Positions 6,883 to 14,603 of a stretch of DNA of 26,312 bases are shown here, piece after piece. The position numbers and the translations under genes were made by a program. Source of the DNA: DATFRX01 sp035630615 (GTDB lineage Bacteria > Actinomycetota > Actinomycetes > Propionibacteriales > Nocardioidaceae); NCBI GenBank assembly GCA_035630615.1, contig DASQKI010000095.1:1-26312 (forward strand), given 5' to 3'. How positions within the stretch are numbered: position 1 is the stretch's first letter; every line of letters starts with the position of its first letter. The notes beneath the pieces are model-generated. The model worked only from the letters and a program-made list of their open reading frames with translations. It was not told the origin of the DNA and did not search any database.

Positions 6883-8390
6883 CGGGTTGCCTCCAGCTCC
6901 GGCGCCTGGTCGAGCAGCGGGCCGCCCCACTGGTCGACGAGGAGAGATTCGAGTGCCGCGCCGACCCGATACATCCGGTCGTCGGCCATCGCCGGCGCGA
7001 GGATCTGGATCCCCGCCGGGAGCCCGTCCTCGTCGGCGAGCCCGCTCGGCAGCGACAGGCCAGGCATGCCGGCCAGGCTCGCCGGGGTCGTCGCGACGTC
7101 GTTGAGGTACATCGCGAGCGGGTCGTCGACCTTCGCGCCCAGCTTGAACGCCGTCGTCGGCGTCGTCGGCGACACGAGTACGTCGACCCGTTCGAACGCC
7201 GCATCGAAGTCCTGCCGGATCAGGGTGCGCACCTTTTGCGCCGAGCCGTAATAGGCGTCCCAGTAGCCGCTCGACAGCGCGTACGTGCCGAGGATGATGC
7301 GCCGCTTCACCTCGGCGCCGAATCCGGCCTCGCGGGTCGCCGCCATCACCTGCTCGGCGCTGGGCGCATCGGCGCCGTCCGGCAGGATACGCAGGCCGTA
7401 GCGCATCGCGTCGAACTTCGCCAGGTTGCTGCTGGCCTCGGCCGGCAGGATGAGGTAGTAGGTCGCGAGTCCGTAGACGAAGTGCGGGCACGACACCTCG
7501 ACGATCTCGGCCCCGGCGCTGGTGAGCAGCTTGAGCGCATCGTCGAACCGGGCCTCGACCCCCGCCTGGTAGCCCTCGCCGCGCAGCTCGGTGACGACGC
7601 CGATGCGCACACCGCGCAGGTCGGCGTTGCGGGCGGCGTCGACGACCGGTGGCACCGGCGCATCGATGCTCGTCGAGTCGCGCGGATCGTGGCCGGCGAT
7701 CACCTCGTGCAGCAAGGCCGCGTCGAGAATGGAGCGCGTCACCGGGCCGGCCTGGTCGAGGCTGCTCGCCAGAGCGATCAGGCCGTAGCGGGAGGCTCCG
7801 CCGTACGTCGGCTTGACCCCGATCGTCCCGGTCACAGCGCTCGGCTGCCGGATCGAGCCGCCGGTGTCGGTGCCGATCGCTAACGGCGCCTCGTAGGCCG
7901 CGACCGACGCCGACGAGCCGCCGCCGGAGCCACCGGGGATGCAGTCGAGACTCCACGGGTTGCGGGTCGGACCGTACGCTGAGTGCTCGGTCGAGCTGCC
8001 CATCGCGAACTCGTCCATGTTGGTCTTGCCCAGGATCGGCAGTCCGGCGGCCTTGAGTCGCTTGACGATCGTCGCGTCGTAGGGCGGGACCCAGCCCTCG
8101 AGGATCTTCGACCCGCAGGTCGTCACGATGCCCTTGGTGACGACCACGTCCTTGACCGCGATCGGCACTCCGGCCAGCGCAGCGAGGGACTCACCCTTGG
8201 CCCGACGGGCGTCGACATCGGCAGCGGTACGCAGGGCGCCCTCGGCGTCGACCTGGAGGAACGCGTGGACCGCGTCGTCGACGGCGCCGATGCGGTCGAG
8301 GTGTGCCTGGGTCACCTCGACCGACGACACGTCGCCGGCGGCGAGCAGGTCGGCGAGCTCCGCGGCCGATCGCTTGACGAGATCGCTCAC
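6879..8390 (-). CDS. gatA: Asp-tRNA(Asn)/Glu-tRNA(Gln) amidotransferase subunit A
   Basis: The glutaminase subunit of GatCAB, an amidase-signature enzyme of 503 residues. The Ser-cisSer-Lys triad is visible: Lys80 in PIAVKDVVV, Ser155 in PGGSGGGSSAS, and the nucleophile Ser179 in DTGGSIRQPS, with the standard 24-residue spacing between the serines. The second residue of the usual GGSS pair is Gly here, a variation common in actinobacterial GatA and not harmful, since the first Ser is the catalytic one. The open frame extends 21 codons upstream into gatC, but GTG 8390 lies one base after the gatC stop and gives VSDLVKRSAAELADLL, the normal N-terminus. The gene ends in a 4-nt overlap with gatB, so the operon is translationally coupled. 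Confidence 0.97.
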   Translation of the reverse strand: MSDLVKRSAAELADLLAAGDVSSVEVTQAHLDRIGAVDDAVHAFLQVDAEGALRTAADVDARRAKGESLAALAGVPIAVKDVVVTKGIVTTCGSKILEGWVPPYDATIVKRLKAAGLPILGKTNMDEFAMGSSTEHSAYGPTRNPWSLDCIPGGSGGGSSASVAAYEAPLAIGTDTGGSIRQPSAVTGTIGVKPTYGGASRYGLIALASSLDQAGPVTRSILDAALLHEVIAGHDPRDSTSIDAPVPPVVDAARNADLRGVRIGVVTELRGEGYQAGVEARFDDALKLLTSAGAEIVEVSCPHFVYGLATYYLILPAEASSNLAKFDAMRYGLRILPDGADAPSAEQVMAATREAGFGAEVKRRIILGTYALSSGYWDAYYGSAQKVRTLIRQDFDAAFERVDVLVSPTTPTTAFKLGAKVDDPLAMYLNDVATTPASLAGMPGLSLPSGLADEDGLPAGIQILAPAMADDRMYRVGAALESLLVDQWGGPLLDQAPELEATR

Positions 8391-8391
8391 G

Positions 8392-8691
8392 TCACGCCTC
8401 CTCGTCCAGGATCCGCGGCACGGCGAACCGCTGTTGGTCGACCTCGGGCGCACCGGCCAAGGCCTCCTCCGGCGTCAGCCCCGGACGTACCTCGTCGGCT
8501 CGGTAGACGTTGCTCAAAGGCACCGCATGCGAGGTCGGCGGCACGTCGGCGTCGGCGACCTCGCTCACCTTGGCGACCGACTCGAGGATGACCGCCAGCT
8601 GGGGGGCGAGATGGTCGAGCTCAGCTTCGGTCAGGTCGATTCGGGCGAGTTTCGCCAGATGCGCCACGTCGTCGCGGGAGATCTCGGGCAT
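8392..8691 (-). CDS. gatC: Asp-tRNA(Asn)/Glu-tRNA(Gln) amidotransferase subunit C
   Basis: A 99-residue scaffold subunit that wraps around the GatA-GatB interface. The family signature is ISRDDVAHLAKLARIDLTE at the start, then L-x-x-I-L-E-x-V-x-K-V, and the C-terminal FAVPRILDEE. It is the first gene of gatC-gatA-gatB. The ATG has no Shine-Dalgarno and is preceded by TAGGAT and six bases, which suggests a leaderless transcript. It is divergent from the YCII gene, with 83 bp shared between them. Confidence 0.96.
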   Translation of the reverse strand: MPEISRDDVAHLAKLARIDLTEAELDHLAPQLAVILESVAKVSEVADADVPPTSHAVPLSNVYRADEVRPGLTPEEALAGAPEVDQQRFAVPRILDEEA

Positions 8692-8697
8692 GCCGTA

Positions 8698-8703
8698 ATC
8701 CTA
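8698..8703 (-). promoter_or_regulatory. Candidate -10 (TAGGAT) of a leaderless gatCAB transcript
   Basis: TAGGAT on the minus strand matches TANNNT and most of TATAAT, and is followed by TACGGC and the gatC ATG at 8691. Transcription 6-7 nt after the hexamer would start on the ATG. The -35 at the expected distance is poor (GGACGA). Confidence 0.5.
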
Positions 8704-8708
8704 TGAGC

Positions 8709-8735
8709 TGTCGATTTCTCTCGTCCGGCGGCGTC
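8709..8735 (+). promoter_or_regulatory. Candidate ECF42-type promoter: TGTCGA-N17-CGTC
   Basis: TGTCGA at 8709-8714 and CGTC at 8732-8735, separated by 17 nt, lie 39 nt before the YCII start. As I recall it, the motif described for ECF42 sigma factors is TGTCGA at -35 and CG(A/T)C at -10, which this matches exactly. Because the downstream operon encodes an ECF42-like sigma factor, this looks like autoregulation. It overlaps the gatC promoter region on the other strand. Confidence 0.6.
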
Positions 8736-8774
8736 GACAGGGTGAAAGATGACTCCCGAGGGAAAGGTTCACCC

Positions 8775-9131
8775 ATGAAGTACGTGCTGATGTTCACGTC
8801 GGAGCCAGCAGCGAACGCGGCGACCGACCCCGAGGCTGCGAAAGCGGTCTACGGCCGGATCTACCAGTGGTTCCAGGACAACGCGGACAAGATCGTCGAC
8901 AGCGGCGCCGAGCTGGAGCCGGTGGAGACCGCGACCACGGTCAAGTCCGGCGGCATCGTCGTCGACGGTCCGTTCAACGAGGCGAAGGAGATCATCGGCG
9001 GTTTCTCGGTCGTCGACGTGCCCGACATGGACGCGGCGGTCGCGCTCGCGAAGTCCTGGCCGGCCCTCGAGCTGCCGGGCATCGCGGTCGAGATCCGGCC
9101 GATGGTCGTTGACTACTCGCAGTTCGAGTGA
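8775..9131 (+). CDS. YCII/DGPF-domain protein
   Basis: A 118-residue protein of the YCII-related family (dimeric ferredoxin-like fold). It begins MKYVLMFTSEP and carries the hallmark VVDGPFNEAKEIIGGF at about 62-77, with DGPF at 64-67. ATG 8775 is preceded by GAGGGAAAGG. DGPF proteins are the regular genomic partners of ECF42 sigma factors; their biochemical role is unsettled, and some YCII relatives act as small dehydrochlorinase- or peroxidase-like enzymes. Here the sigma gene begins inside its last codons (23-nt overlap), so the pair is one unit under the TGTCGA/CGTC promoter. Confidence 0.93.
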   Translation: MKYVLMFTSEPAANAATDPEAAKAVYGRIYQWFQDNADKIVDSGAELEPVETATTVKSGGIVVDGPFNEAKEIIGGFSVVDVPDMDAAVALAKSWPALELPGIAVEIRPMVVDYSQFE

Positions 9132-10335
9132 CGACCGACTAGCGGCCACGCTCCGCGAGGAGTCCGGCCGGCTGGTCGCCGCGCTGTACCGCCGCTTCCG
9201 CGACTTTGACATCGCCGAGGAGGCGGTACAGCGCGCCGTCGTCGAGGCGCTGACAGCTTGGAGACGCGACGGCACTCCCGACCGGCCGGCGGCCTGGCTC
9301 ACCACCGCCGCGCAACGCAACGCCCTCGACCTGATCCGGCACCGCGGCCGTCAGGAGGCGCTGGCCGCCCGCGTCGCGCCGTCGGTCTCCCGCGACGGCA
9401 CCGACGACCGGATCGCTCTGCTCTTCGCCTGCTGTCACCCCGCTCTGGCGCCCGAGGCCCGACTCGCCCTCACCCTCCGGGCCGTGATCGGCCTGACCAC
9501 GCCGCAGATCGCCCGCGCCTTCCTGGTCAACGAACAGACCCTCGCGCAGCGCATCGTCCGCGCCAAGCGCAAGGTCGTCAGCACCCGCATCGAGCTGCAG
9601 GTCCCGGAGACGGCCGACCTATCCGAGCGACTGGGTGACGTGCTCGCCGTCGTGTACGTCATGTATAACGAGGCCTTCGTCTCGTCGACCGGTCGTACTC
9701 AAGACCGCGACCTCGGGGCCGACGCGGTCTGGCTCGCCGATGTGATCGCGACCAGCCTTCCCGATCAGGCCGAGGCCTGGGGTCTCGCGGCCTTGCTCAC
9801 ACTCCAGCACGGCCGGACGGCCGCCCGCTTCGACCCCAACGGCGATCTGGTGCTGCTACGCGACCAGGACCGCAGCCGCTGGGACCACACCGCGATCGAC
9901 CGGGCCACCGGCATGCTCGACCGAGCGGCGACCCTCCGGGCACCCGGGCCCTACCAGCTCCAGGCCGCCATCGCCGCCTGCCACGCCGAGGCGCCTTCGT
10001 GGGGCGAGACCGACTGGCTGCAGATCGTGACGTTGTACGGCGCGCTCATCCGGCGAGACCCGTCGCCGGTCGTACGCCTCAACGGGGCGATCGCACTGGC
10101 GCAGCTCGGCCCGCGCCAGGCGACCGAGGCGCTGGCCGACATCGACCGCCTCGCCGACCGGCTGGATGGTTATCACCTCTTCCATGCGTCCCGCGCCGAG
10201 CTGCTGCGGCTGCTGGATCGAGATGACGAGGCCGCGGCCGCCGACCGGCGAGCGCTCCAGCTGACCACCAACGAGGCCGAGCGCCGGTTGATCCAGACCC
10301 GGTTGCGTCGCCACCCGCTGACCGACGGCAGCTGA
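9109..10335 (+). CDS. ECF42-group RNA polymerase sigma factor with C-terminal extension
   Basis: A 408-residue ECF sigma factor with the long C-terminal extension of group ECF42. Region 2 is about 10-80 (LVAALYRRFRDFDIAEEAVQRAVVEAL, then RPAAWLTTAAQRNALDLIR). Region 4 is about 100-160, with LLFACCHPALAPEARLALTLR, GLTTPQIARAFLV and LAQRIVRAKRK. The extension from about 170 on holds VVYVMYNEAF, the local form of the NEGY motif, and TPR-like helices; in this group the extension replaces a separate anti-sigma factor. The start appears to be TTG 9109 within the YCII gene, since no ATG or GTG is available in frame before region 2. It is convergent with the exported-protein gene ending at 10368. Confidence 0.92.
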   Translation: MTTRSSSDDRLAATLREESGRLVAALYRRFRDFDIAEEAVQRAVVEALTAWRRDGTPDRPAAWLTTAAQRNALDLIRHRGRQEALAARVAPSVSRDGTDDRIALLFACCHPALAPEARLALTLRAVIGLTTPQIARAFLVNEQTLAQRIVRAKRKVVSTRIELQVPETADLSERLGDVLAVVYVMYNEAFVSSTGRTQDRDLGADAVWLADVIATSLPDQAEAWGLAALLTLQHGRTAARFDPNGDLVLLRDQDRSRWDHTAIDRATGMLDRAATLRAPGPYQLQAAIAACHAEAPSWGETDWLQIVTLYGALIRRDPSPVVRLNGAIALAQLGPRQATEALADIDRLADRLDGYHLFHASRAELLRLLDRDDEAAAADRRALQLTTNEAERRLIQTRLRRHPLTDGS

Positions 10336-10367
10336 CGGCCGACGAGCCGCGCTCAGTTGGTGCCCCG

Positions 10368-11300
10368 CTAATTCTGGATGGCGCCGAGGGACAGATAGAG
10401 CGCCCTGTCGCCGCCAGCTCCGAGTCGGAAGTGGACTCCGCCGAGGTCGGCACGCGCCGGCGTCGGGCTGCCGGCGTGGGACCGTATCCAAGCGATGGCG
10501 CGTGGGTCGCCGATGCCCGCCTCGAAGAGGTAGCCGGTGACCCGGTTGACCACCGCCGGGTCGTTGGGGACCGCGAAGTTGGACGCCGATATCGACAGCG
10601 ACCCGACCCGACCGGCCGCGATCGAGAGCGTGACGGTCATGCTGGGCTGGTCGGAGGCGCTACAGGTCGTCGTCGAGCCGGACTGCTGGCAGGTCAGGCC
10701 GGCTGCTTCGGCCTCGCGGACCAGCACGTCCGGCACCGGGAGGTTCGGCGGCGGGAGCACCGGCTCGTCGTAGGAGGCGGACTCAACCACCACCTGCGTC
10801 GACGCACCGGGTGCCTCGGTGCCGAAGACCTGCCGGCCGGCGAGCTCGATCGGCCGACGGACGCCGACCCGAGCGGCCAACGCGTCGCCGGCACCGTGGA
10901 GCAGGACATCGCCGGCGAGCCGCGCGGTCTGCTCGGCCAGCCGGACGTGCTCGCCGTCGTCGCGCTCCCCCGCGGCGTAGATGTTGACCCGGGCGAGATA
11001 GCCGTCGGAGTACGTCAGCGCGACGTCGGCGCTGACGGTGCCGCTGGCATCGGCGAGCCGATCGAAGAAGCACCGTTTGACCACCGGATCGGGCAGCGAG
11101 TCGTAGCAGGCCCACCCGCGCCCCGACAGCTCGGCGATCAGGTCCGCCGCCGACGCCTCGCTCATCACCCGGGCCGACGGCTCGCCGGTCTCGTGGGAGC
11201 GCGGCGTCGGATCATCACCGCCGTCGCGCAGCAGGAAACCCGCGATCGCAACGGCGACAACCGTGATGACGGCGGCGGTGAGCCAGTCTCGTCGGCTCAC
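10368..11300 (-). CDS. Exported or membrane-anchored protein of unknown function, co-transcribed with tetR
   Basis: I do not recognise this 310-residue protein. It begins VSRRDWL, then has one hydrophobic segment at about 7-24 (a signal anchor or uncleaved signal peptide), followed by an Asp/Pro/Ser-rich stretch and an extracytoplasmic domain. Four cysteines stand out in two pairs, GWACYDSLPDPVVKRC and GLTCQQSGSTTTC, and may form disulfides. Strands with alternating hydrophobic residues dominate the rest. The frame is open upstream as antisense noise through tetR; GTG 11300 is chosen because GGAG lies 6 nt before it and it overlaps the tetR stop as GTGA. It is probably made together with, and controlled by, the TetR protein. 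Confidence 0.78.
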   Translation of the reverse strand: MSRRDWLTAAVITVVAVAIAGFLLRDGGDDPTPRSHETGEPSARVMSEASAADLIAELSGRGWACYDSLPDPVVKRCFFDRLADASGTVSADVALTYSDGYLARVNIYAAGERDDGEHVRLAEQTARLAGDVLLHGAGDALAARVGVRRPIELAGRQVFGTEAPGASTQVVVESASYDEPVLPPPNLPVPDVLVREAEAAGLTCQQSGSTTTCSASDQPSMTVTLSIAAGRVGSLSISASNFAVPNDPAVVNRVTGYLFEAGIGDPRAIAWIRSHAGSPTPARADLGGVHFRLGAGGDRALYLSLGAIQN

Positions 11301-11968
11301 GAACCACTCCACCCCTCCCACCGTTTGGAGATCAGATCGTAGTTTGGCGGATCGCCTGGCAGCGGCGCGGGAGCTCCGGCACGGAGCCCGTCGAGAGCGA
11401 TCGCGACGAGACGAGACCGAGCGCTGGCTGCGGCAGTCAGGAGATCGGTGTGCCCCTGCTGACGGAGCTGCTCGATCAGCGGCGACGTCCGGAGTTGCTC
11501 GATGAGCAACGACAGGTCGACGGTGGTGACGTCGGCACGGAGCACGCCGGCGGCGTGGGCTCGCTCCACGAGGGCATCGACCGCTTCGTCGGAGCGTCGA
11601 TTCTTGCGGTCCATCTCCTCGGTCACCTCGATCTCGCCGGCCATCGGGCCGAGCGAGCCCGAGCCGCTCTCGACGGCGCTCGACAGGTAGTGGGCCAGAC
11701 CATCCCACGGATCGTCCATCCGCAGGCCCTCCTCCGCCGCGCGAAGGTATTCGTCCAAGGCGACCGCCGACAGATGCTGGAACAGCTCCACCTTCGAGCG
11801 GTAGCGACGATAGAGACTCCCGACACCGACGCCGGCCCGCCGCGCGATCGCCGCCACCGAAGCGTGCGCGCCGTCCTCAGCCACGACCTCGCGGGCTGCC
11901 CGCAACAGGGCCTGGTCGTTGCGAGCCGCCTGACGCTGCGGCCCTCGTGCTCGTGGCGACCGAACCAT
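11297..11968 (-). CDS. TetR-family transcriptional regulator
   Basis: A 223-residue regulator. The N-terminal DNA-binding domain is about 13-65: RNDQALLRAAREVVAEDG, then the helix-turn-helix ASVAAIARRAGVGVGSLYRRYRSKVELF with the usual G-S-L-Y-x-x-Y. The C-terminal ligand and dimer domain is diverse and gives no ligand clue. It is divergent from the SnoaL-like gene, with an 82-bp gap that contains a 25-bp inverted repeat, the expected arrangement for a TetR repressor of both genes. Its last codons overlap the exported-protein start by 4 nt. Confidence 0.93.
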   Translation of the reverse strand: MVRSPRARGPQRQAARNDQALLRAAREVVAEDGAHASVAAIARRAGVGVGSLYRRYRSKVELFQHLSAVALDEYLRAAEEGLRMDDPWDGLAHYLSSAVESGSGSLGPMAGEIEVTEEMDRKNRRSDEAVDALVERAHAAGVLRADVTTVDLSLLIEQLRTSPLIEQLRQQGHTDLLTAAASARSRLVAIALDGLRAGAPAPLPGDPPNYDLISKRWEGWSGS

Positions 11969-12012
11969 GGCGGGAGCCTATCGCTTGCGGAGCGTTTCCT
12001 TCCGGGTAGTCT

Positions 12013-12037
12013 TACTCGGAGGGAATCATTCCGAGTA
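12013..12037. promoter_or_regulatory. Candidate TetR operator: TACTCGGA-N9-TCCGAGTA
   Basis: Perfect 8-bp arms TACTCGGA (12013-12020) and TCCGAGTA (12030-12037) around a 9-nt spacer; an inner dyad GGAAT-C-ATTCC (12022-12032) overlaps it. It lies 14 bp before the SnoaL gene and 44 bp from the tetR start, in the region where a promoter or transcription start is expected. Symmetry, size and position fit a TetR dimer site. Confidence 0.6.
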
Positions 12038-12050
12038 GAGAGGCCCTGCG

Positions 12051-12500
12051 ATGCCCGCCCAGCCGACCGACCCCGCGACCGCCGCCGATCCCGACGACGA
12101 TCGCATCACCGCAATCCACCAGCTCGTCGAACAGGCCCAGCGGCATCAGAGCGACCTCGAGAAGTTCCTCGACCTGCACACCGACGACGCCAGCATCGTG
12201 AACCTCGCCGGACGCCGCGTCCTCGGCAAGACGGCCATCCACGACGCCATGCGACAGGCGCTCCAAACCCCGCTCGCGGACGTCATCACCAACGCAAACA
12301 TCGATCACATCCACTTCGTACGCCCAGACGTCGCCATCGTCAGCTGCACGAAGCAGGTCGTCGACCGCCGGGACGAAACATCGCGCGATGCACTGGGGCC
12401 GAACCCGCCTTCGACCACGCGTCTCACATACGTCGCTGTCGAGGAGCACGGCCGCTGGCGGATCACCGCCGCGCAGACCACGCCGATCATGGCGGCTTGA
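12051..12500 (+). CDS. SnoaL-like / SgcJ-EcaC family protein (NTF2 fold)
   Basis: A 149-residue protein of the SnoaL/DUF4440 type. The pattern is an N-terminal helix (RITAIHQLVEQAQRHQSD), then LHTDDASIVNLAGRRVLGKTAIHDAM, a middle strand region with VRPDVAIVSCTKQVV, and the C-terminal strand pair RLTYVAVEEHGRWRITAAQTTPI. This fold serves many small enzymes and binding proteins, including polyketide cyclases; no catalytic residue can be assigned. ATG 12051 has AGAGAGG 7 nt upstream. It is divergent from tetR and carries the inverted repeat just before its start, so it is the likely main target of that repressor. Confidence 0.85.
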   Translation: MPAQPTDPATAADPDDDRITAIHQLVEQAQRHQSDLEKFLDLHTDDASIVNLAGRRVLGKTAIHDAMRQALQTPLADVITNANIDHIHFVRPDVAIVSCTKQVVDRRDETSRDALGPNPPSTTRLTYVAVEEHGRWRITAAQTTPIMAA

Positions 12501-12515
12501 CCGCGGGCCGCTCGC

Positions 12516-14603
12516 CTATGACTCGGTCGTCGCCGCCTCCCGGGCGGCGTCGGGACCGTCGTCGAGGAGGACGCGGAGGCCGTCCTCATCGAGGATCGGC
12601 ACGCCGAGCGAGACGGCCTTGTCGTGTTTGGAGCCGGGCGACTCGCCGACGACCACGAAATCGGTCTTCTTGGACACCGAGCTGGTCACCTTGCCGCCCC
12701 GATCGCCGATGGCCTCCTTGGCCTCGTCGCGCGAGAACGTCTCGAGCGATCCCGTCACGACGACCGTCAGACCCTCGAGGGTCCGCGGCGCGCGCTCGGT
12801 CGGCTCGTCCTCCATGCGTACGCCTGCAGCACGCCACTTGTCGACGATCGCCTTGTGCCAGTCGACCTCGAACCACTCGGCGAGTGACTGCACGATCGTC
12901 GGTCCGACGCCGTCGACCTCGCCGAGCTCCTCCGGGGTCGCCGACATGACCGCGTCGAGGCTGCCGAAGTGTCGCGCCAGCGCCTGCGCCGCCGTGGGAC
13001 CGACGTGCCGGATCGACAGGCCCACGAGAACGCGCCACAGCGGCTGCGACTTGACCTGGGACAGGTTGTCGAGCAGCCGCATGCCGTTGATCGACAGGCT
13101 GCCGTCCTTCTTGACGAACAGCGGCACCTGCTTGACCTGGTCGACGTCGAGCGCGAACAGGTCGCCCTCGTCGGCGATCACACCGGCGTCGAGTAGCGCG
13201 GTCGCGCCTTCCCAGCCGAGCGCCTCGATGTCGAAAGCGCCGCGGCCCGCGAGGTGAAACATCCGCTCTCGCAGCTGCGCCGGGCACGACCGGGTGTTGG
13301 GGCACCGGATGTCGGCGTCGCCCTCCTTCTCGTATGCCAGCTCGGTGCCGCAGTCGGGACACTGCGTCGGCATCTCGAAGTCACGCTCGCTGCCGTCGCG
13401 CAGGTCGGCGACCGGGCCCACGATCTCGGGGATCACGTCGCCGGCCTTGCGGAGCACCACGGTGTCGCCGATCTTGACGCCCTTACGGACGATCTCCGAG
13501 GCGTTGTGCAGCGTCGCGTACTCCACCGTCGAGCCCGAGACCCTGATCGGCTCCATCCGGCCGAACGGCGTCACCCGGCCGGTGCGACCGACGTTGACCT
13601 CGATCGCGAGGAGCTTGGTGTTGACCTCCTCGGGCGGGTATTTGAACGCGATCGCCCAGCGCGGCGCCCGCGACGTCGAGCCCATCTGGCGTTGCAGCGA
13701 GACCTGGTCGACCTTGACGACGATGCCGTCGATCTCGTGCTCGACGGCGTGCCGGTGCTCGCCGAAGTAGTCGATGTAGTCGTGCACCGACTTCATGTCG
13801 GGTAGCACCTTGTAGCGCGTGCTGACCGGCAACCCCCAGGCACCGAGCGCGGCGTACGCCTCGGACTGACGGTCCGGGCGAAACGCGTCGCGGGCGCCGA
13901 CACCGTGGCACAGCATGCGGAGCGGTCGCGACGCCGTCACCGACGGGTCCTTTTGTCGCAGCGACCCGGCGGCGGCGTTGCGCGGATTGGAGAACGGCGG
14001 CTTGCCGGCCTCGACGAGCGACGCGTTGAGCTCCTCGAAGTCGGCAACCGGGAAGTAGACCTCGCCGCGCACCTCGAGCACCGCCGGCACCGGATGGCCG
14101 TCGGCCTCTGTCAGGCGCGACGGGACTCCCTCGACCGCACGGACGTTGGGCGTGATGTCCTCGCCGGTACGGCCGTCGCCGCGAGTCGCGCCGCGGACCA
14201 GGCGGCCGTTCTCGTAGGTGAGGTTGACCGCGAGCCCGTCGATCTTGAGCTCGCAGAGGTATTCGGCGCCGTCGCCGACCTCGCGGGCGATCCGCGCCGC
14301 CCACGCGTCGAGCTCCTCCCGCGTGAACGTGTTGTCGAGGCTCATCATCCGTTCGAGGTGGTCGACCGGAGTGAACAGCGTGGATACGGCGCCGCCGACC
14401 TTCTGCGTAGGCGAGTCCGGCGTGCGTAAGTCCGGATAGTCCGCCTCGAGCGCCTCGAGTTCCTTCATCATCGGGTCGTACTCGGCGTCGGACAGCGTGG
14501 GCCGGTCGAGCACGAAGTAGCGGTAGCGGGCGTCCTCGATCTGTTCGGCCAGGTCGCGATGGCGCTCGCGCGCGGATGCGGGGGCGGCTTCGACTTCGGT
14601 CAC
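12516..14603 (-). CDS. ligA: NAD-dependent DNA ligase
   Basis: Seals nicks in replication and repair using NAD+. A 695-residue protein of full family length. Domain Ia is at the N-terminus with RYRYFVLDRPTLSDAEYD. The adenylation domain follows, with the AMP-accepting Lys120 in CELKIDGLAVNL (KxDG motif) and FSNPRNAAAGSLRQKD. Next come the OB fold, the zinc finger Cys415, Cys418, Cys434 and Cys440, the helix-hairpin-helix domain (about 455-590), and a C-terminal BRCT domain from about 608 (GLTVVVTGSL). The open frame runs on past the true start; GTG 14603 overlaps the stop of the preceding MetE-like gene as GTGA and gives the normal N-terminus. It is the last gene of the packed operon. Confidence 0.97.
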   Translation of the reverse strand: MTEVEAAPASARERHRDLAEQIEDARYRYFVLDRPTLSDAEYDPMMKELEALEADYPDLRTPDSPTQKVGGAVSTLFTPVDHLERMMSLDNTFTREELDAWAARIAREVGDGAEYLCELKIDGLAVNLTYENGRLVRGATRGDGRTGEDITPNVRAVEGVPSRLTEADGHPVPAVLEVRGEVYFPVADFEELNASLVEAGKPPFSNPRNAAAGSLRQKDPSVTASRPLRMLCHGVGARDAFRPDRQSEAYAALGAWGLPVSTRYKVLPDMKSVHDYIDYFGEHRHAVEHEIDGIVVKVDQVSLQRQMGSTSRAPRWAIAFKYPPEEVNTKLLAIEVNVGRTGRVTPFGRMEPIRVSGSTVEYATLHNASEIVRKGVKIGDTVVLRKAGDVIPEIVGPVADLRDGSERDFEMPTQCPDCGTELAYEKEGDADIRCPNTRSCPAQLRERMFHLAGRGAFDIEALGWEGATALLDAGVIADEGDLFALDVDQVKQVPLFVKKDGSLSINGMRLLDNLSQVKSQPLWRVLVGLSIRHVGPTAAQALARHFGSLDAVMSATPEELGEVDGVGPTIVQSLAEWFEVDWHKAIVDKWRAAGVRMEDEPTERAPRTLEGLTVVVTGSLETFSRDEAKEAIGDRGGKVTSSVSKKTDFVVVGESPGSKHDKAVSLGVPILDEDGLRVLLDDGPDAAREAATTES

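Noticed and set aside
6058..7251. Plus-strand frame of 397 codons opposite gatB and gatA.
   Set aside because: Antisense shadow of two certain genes; composition is not protein-like.
6879..8390. Loss of the second serine in the GatA GGSS motif as a sign of inactivity.
   Set aside because: The catalytic cis-Ser is the first one (Ser155), 24 residues before Ser179; both are present, and GGSGGGS is usual in actinobacterial GatA.
12491..12511. GCGGC/GCCGC stem between the SnoaL gene and ligA as a terminator.
   Set aside because: Five pairs only in very GC-rich DNA, and most of one arm is coding; too likely by chance.
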